Below, one piece after another: positions 5,656 through 7,757 of a DNA stretch of 7,757 nt; the first letter of the stretch is position 1; the number at the start of each line of letters is the position of its first letter. A program made the translations under genes and the position numbers. Origin of the DNA: Chloroflexota bacterium. GTDB lineage: Bacteria; Chloroflexota; Dehalococcoidia; RBG-13-53-26. Location of the stretch: NCBI GenBank assembly GCA_030616195.1, contig JAUWXW010000067.1, positions 1-7,757 of the forward strand. The letters are read 5' to 3'. The notes below the pieces were generated by a model. It ran no database searches. It saw only the letters and a list, made by a program, of their open reading frames with translations, and was not told where the DNA came from.

Positions 5656-6088
5656 GGTGTTCCTCCCTTACCTTGGCAGGGACAGGCTTGCCCTCTTGGA
5701 TCGCCTGCTCAACTAGATCCCTGTGCTCGAAGAACCTGTTGATTTGGCCGTACTTCACCAGCAGGGCTTGTCGGATTTGCTCCTTGTCGGTTGTGCCTAA
5801 CAAGACCTCGAAGTGGATATCGCGATAGGCATCGGACGGACTGATGGCCCGAGCACGCTTCTCGATGAGCCGTTTCTCGTATGTAGTGGCCTCGTCACCC
5901 TTTATGGCGGCGTTTAGGACCTCCTCCCGATGTCGCCAGTAGACATCCTGGAGCATTTCAGGTCGCGTCTCGGGGAAGTCCTGTTCGTAGCTGTACTCCA
6001 ATCTCGTCATCTGCCAAGGTTCCTTTGGCCCAGCTCCCAATGCTTTCTTTATTCGCTCGGCATCTTTCTTCAAAGGATCAAAAACCAT
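5609..6088 (-). repeat. Duplicated 47-nt 5' gene module
   Basis: The segments at 6042-6088 and 5609-5655 agree at 45 of 47 positions. Each begins at a start codon and encodes the same MVFDPLKKDAERI helix. Similarity stops soon after, so only the N-terminal module, not whole genes, appears duplicated. A third, more diverged copy is in frame within the 85-aa protein. Confidence 0.85.
5645..6088 (-). CDS. 147-aa protein with DPLKKDAERI module and GKPVP motif, first gene of operon
   Basis: Residues 3-18 are the repeated helix FDPLKKDAERIKKALG. PWQMTRLEYSYEQ (24-36) follows, then charged helices, and the C-terminus has HRDLVEQAIQEGKPVPAKV (122-140). From memory, the combination of a PWQMT-type segment and an H-x3-V-x2-A-x3-GKPVP tail is frequent in proteins of phages and conjugative elements, including large polyvalent proteins, where it is a small associated domain of unknown role. 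The ATG follows AAGGAG by 5 nt, just downstream of a sigma70-like promoter and its operator, so it leads the coupled operon. No catalytic residues are evident. Confidence 0.85.
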   Translation of the reverse strand: MVFDPLKKDAERIKKALGAGPKEPWQMTRLEYSYEQDFPETRPEMLQDVYWRHREEVLNAAIKGDEATTYEKRLIEKRARAISPSDAYRDIHFEVLLGTTDKEQIRQALLVKYGQINRFFEHRDLVEQAIQEGKPVPAKVREEHHGL

Positions 6089-6100
6089 GATTCTCCTTCA

Positions 6101-6120
6101 CGTATAAGGATAATTATACG
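6101..6120. promoter_or_regulatory. Palindromic operator, copy 2 (CGTATAA-N6-TTATACG)
   Basis: Perfect 7-bp arms with a 6-bp spacer (GGATAA) overlap the -10 box and expected start site of the operon promoter. Arm sequence, spacing and the flanking CTAT equal the copy at 1190-1211. A dimer bound here would block initiation, so repression is the likely mode. Confidence 0.7.
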
Positions 6121-6141
6121 CTATCGGACCTCTTTTGTCTA
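6113..6141 (-). promoter_or_regulatory. Sigma70-type promoter of the recombinase operon
   Basis: TAGACA (6141-6136) and a perfect TATAAT (6118-6113) are 17 bp apart. Initiation near 6106 would leave a leader of about 18 nt that contains the AAGGAG SD before ATG at 6088. Confidence 0.7.
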
Positions 6142-6264
6142 ACCCTAACCAATAATAGGGTGGCCACCTGGCAAAAGCCAAGTAAAATATGCCCAATATT
6201 ATGCCACTTTGGGGATAATTCACGTTTGGAAGTTATTAGACCCCGTCAAATAAGATTCATTAAG

Positions 6265-6326
6265 GATATGATATTTATAGAAATGACGACCAATCGATAT
6301 GATATTTATAGAAATGACGACCAATC
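6265..6326. repeat. Perfect 31-bp tandem duplication
   Basis: Two identical, adjacent 31-bp units (6265-6295, 6296-6326) begin GATATGATATTTATAG and end ACGACCAATC. They lie about 125 bp upstream of the -35 box, directly beside the long inverted repeat. They could be activator sites, recombination sites or a recent slippage event. Confidence 0.9.
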
Positions 6327-6329
6327 AAC

Positions 6330-6402
6330 AAGGGGGAGTGTCGGAGTGGTCGGAACGAGCCGAGATAGGATCGGGTCGCCTGTAACAGCAACACTCCCCC
6401 TT
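6330..6402. ncRNA. Long-stem, cloverleaf-like structured element
   Basis: Perfect 12-bp arms AAGGGGGAGTGT (6330-6341) and ACACTCCCCCTT (6391-6402) enclose 49 nt. Read on the minus strand, the interior offers TTGC-N8-GCGA (one G-U pair) and then CCGA-TCCTATC-TCGG. With a 7-bp GGGGGAG/CTCCCCC acceptor-like stem this gives a tRNA-like outline of about 69 nt. A proper T-arm with GTTCRA, the D-loop GG and U33 are missing, and no CCA follows, so it is not a normal tRNA. It may be a decayed tRNA, another structured RNA, or the end structure of the upstream operon. Confidence 0.4.
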
Positions 6403-6413
6403 TCCCTATGCCT

Positions 6414-6725
6414 TTATGTGCTCTCTGCTAGCTCGGTCCACTCATAGTCACCGTCTGAGTTCTGCACGCACATGAGGACCTCCGTCTTCCCGCATGGGGC
6501 TTGCCCATGAGGTACTGTCTCGTGGGTGATTATCCTGCCCTCGTTTGCAATGCCTGCTGGGGGCAGAGGGCTACCTATTTTCTCGGGGACTGCCGCCTGC
6601 CCGGCCGGTATCCTCCCATCCGTCAGGATGGGACCCATCACTGATCTGGCCCCACACGCACAGTCCGCCACCAGTTGGCCCGTCTCGTCATCAAAATACA
6701 GGTTCTTTACCTTAAGCAAAGCCAT
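6414..6725 (-). CDS. 103-aa Cys-containing protein, unknown function
   Basis: Beginning MALLKVKNLYFDDETGQLVADCACG, the protein has four cysteines: C22 and C24 in CACG, C78 in APCGK and C86 in VLMCV. They could form one metal site. The middle is Gly/Pro-rich (GRIPAGQAAVPEKIGSPLPP) and the tail acidic. ATG at 6725 is chosen because AAAGGAGGT precedes it by 5 nt. The frame remains open further upstream, but that stretch overlaps the 62-aa gene. It is the last gene of its cluster, with the long inverted repeat just beyond its TAA. No family is recognised. Confidence 0.75.
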   Translation of the reverse strand: MALLKVKNLYFDDETGQLVADCACGARSVMGPILTDGRIPAGQAAVPEKIGSPLPPAGIANEGRIITHETVPHGQAPCGKTEVLMCVQNSDGDYEWTELAEST

Positions 6726-6738
6726 GGGCAACCTCCTT

Positions 6739-6927
6739 TCACAGCGTGACCCTGTAGTAGCAATCAGGACAGACAGGGAAGTAGACCTTCGAGTCCCAGT
6801 CCACCCTACCTTCATACATCGGCAGGCAAAAGCCACCACGAACCAAAGGTATTTCCTTCCCACACAGTGGACACTCAGTCCACGCCTGGTCCAACTTGAC
6901 TATGCAAAGAGTCTTTGACTCGCTCAT
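6739..6927 (-). CDS. 62-aa zinc-ribbon protein
   Basis: Two CxxC knuckles, CPLC (19-22) and CPDC (53-56), are separated by about 30 residues, the usual layout of a single treble-clef or rubredoxin-like zinc ribbon. Between them lie GGFCLPMYEGRVDWDSKVYFP. The protein is essentially only this domain. Its start lies 3 nt after the previous TAA (TAAGGAATG), with only a very close AAGGA, so coupling to the upstream gene is likely. Its TGA borders the SD of the next gene. A nucleic-acid or protein-binding adaptor is plausible, but the partner is unknown. Confidence 0.8.
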   Translation of the reverse strand: MSESKTLCIVKLDQAWTECPLCGKEIPLVRGGFCLPMYEGRVDWDSKVYFPVCPDCYYRVTL

Positions 6928-6930
6928 TCC

Positions 6931-7757
6931 TTAATCCAGCCCAGGCCGCCCGTCAGTTCCAGCATTAGTCCTACGGTTGCGCACCCCGATATGCCAGCTA
7001 CTGAGATGCAAGGTTGTGTGGTCCGGTGCTTCAACACTTCCTCTCACAAGGGGTGCGGGATGGGCGAGATTTTGGAAGCTTTGATATACTACTTGGCTCC
7101 CTTTATGCCGTGTCTCTGTACCATAAATGAGAGGTGCCCCATAATGGAGGGCGTTCACTTTCAGCCCTGCGGGGTTTCTCATTCCGACTAGGTTAGCGTA
7201 GTAAAGTCTATCGCCGAATTTATGTATCCTCGGCTCTTTGGTGGTAGGGATAAAGTGCCAGTCGCCCTGGCGCTTTACATCGAGACCTGCCGCAATAGCC
7301 TCTCTCACTTTATTGGGCATAAGCCAATCGAATGCCTCCAGAACAGTCCTGGGCTTTTTGTTGACAGGGGTTACAAACGGGTGGCCGTCATCCATGCCTA
7401 TTAGGAAATGGCTCGTATTCTTGGAGACGCTGATACATACGAGCATGGCCTGTCCATCTACATTCAGCACCTCTATGTCTTGGCGGTGAGCGTGAGTTCT
7501 CCCGCCCCATTTGGCCAGGCATGGCCCTTCCCAAATCACCACCATACCTTTCTGCACCTCAGGCCACTTTATCTGGGAATAGGCACCACCAGGGCACAGG
7601 AAGCGTCGCCGGAAAACTTGCTCCACCTCCACATCCTTGGGGTCTAGCCGTCGATTACAACTAGGGCAATAATATGACCGGTTGCCAGTGAACACGTCCC
7701 TCCATACGAGGCGACCACACCCTCGATGGGTTGCACTAGCCCGTTGACGAACAGAGC
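6931..7757 (-). CDS. Zinc-ribbon-containing protein of unknown function (5' end outside window)
   Basis: About 274 residues are visible. The frame stays open to the window edge, so the true start is probably beyond it. A GTG at 7695 is possible but would cut a likely zinc ribbon, because GCGRLVWRD lies upstream and pairs naturally with YYCPSCNRRLD just after it. The middle contains MLVCISVSKNTSHFLIGMDD and VREAIAAGLDVKRQGDWHFIPT, and the C-terminal part has ETRHKGSQVVYQSF and VRGSVEAPDHTTLHLSSWH, with several conserved-looking His residues. I recall similar GLxVxRQGxWxFxP segments in phage and plasmid proteins of unknown function. It leads, in this window, a three-gene cluster of Cys-rich proteins. 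Confidence 0.8.
   Translation of the reverse strand, partial: SVRQRASATHRGCGRLVWRDVFTGNRSYYCPSCNRRLDPKDVEVEQVFRRRFLCPGGAYSQIKWPEVQKGMVVIWEGPCLAKWGGRTHAHRQDIEVLNVDGQAMLVCISVSKNTSHFLIGMDDGHPFVTPVNKKPRTVLEAFDWLMPNKVREAIAAGLDVKRQGDWHFIPTTKEPRIHKFGDRLYYANLVGMRNPAGLKVNALHYGAPLIYGTETRHKGSQVVYQSFQNLAHPAPLVRGSVEAPDHTTLHLSSWHIGVRNRRTNAGTDGRPGLD

Larger units (their letters stand above)
6089..6413. other. Intergenic control region between the two operons
   Basis: No gene is seen in this 325-bp stretch. From left to right it holds the SD, operator and promoter of the recombinase operon; an ACCCTA-N8-TAGGGT inverted repeat (6142-6161) running into the 10-bp palindrome GGTGGCCACC (6159-6168); a TGGC-AAAA-GCCA hairpin (6169-6180); CACGTTTG (6221-6228); a 31-bp tandem duplication; and a long-stem structured element. 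Confidence 0.7.

Noticed and set aside
6330..6402. Functional amber-suppressor tRNA with CUA anticodon
   Set aside because: C instead of U at the position before the anticodon, no T-arm consensus, no D-loop GG, and TAG is used as a real stop at three tight gene junctions here.
6726..6863. Longer N-terminus of the 103-aa protein
   Set aside because: It would lie over the zinc-ribbon gene in another frame, and ATG at 6725 has a near-perfect ribosome binding site.

Overview
The window is gene-dense, and every credible gene lies on the minus strand. It looks like part of a mobile or virus-like element, or an integrated accessory region, in an uncultured bacterium. Bacterial signs are strong Shine-Dalgarno (SD) sites (AAGGAG, GGAGG), ATG/GTG starts with 1-11 nt start/stop overlaps, and a sigma70-like promoter (TAGACA-N17-TATAAT). 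I cannot name the host. TAG, TGA and TAA all end genes at tight overlaps, so the code looks standard.

Layout in transcription order, right to left. (1) 7757-6414: a three-gene cluster. It holds the end of a larger CPxC zinc-ribbon protein (5' end outside the window), a 62-aa four-cysteine zinc-ribbon protein, and a 103-aa Cys-containing protein. (2) 6413-6089: an intergenic region with a long-stem, cloverleaf-like inverted repeat, a perfect 31-bp tandem duplication, short palindromes, and a promoter overlapped by a 20-bp palindromic operator. (3) 6088-2571: one long, apparently translationally coupled operon. It holds two paralogous starts carrying a DPLKKDAERI helix module, several small unknown proteins, a beta-rich protein, an 8-codon mini-ORF, a Pro-rich protein, a complete tyrosine recombinase and a small zinc-ribbon protein. 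(4) 2570-2293: repeats next to the recombinase genes, comprising an 8-bp inverted repeat, imperfect 10-bp direct repeats and three 14-bp tandem repeats. They could be attachment, arm or regulatory sites. (5) 2292-1396: a protein with a possible winged-helix N-terminus, a Pro-rich linker and a helical C-terminus. (6) 1395-1102: intergenic, with a + strand terminator and a second copy of the palindromic operator. (7) 1101-1: most of a family-2 glycosyltransferase with Asn-Gly repeats, one tract inserted inside the catalytic domain; its 3' end is outside the window.

The same palindrome (CGTATAA-N6-TTATACG, followed by CTAT) sits upstream of both the recombinase operon and the glycosyltransferase, so I infer that one regulator controls both. 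A sugar-modifying enzyme co-regulated with an integrase operon would suit an accessory or lysogenic-conversion trait, but that is inference. Most small proteins here are not recognisable by eye, and no function is assigned to them.
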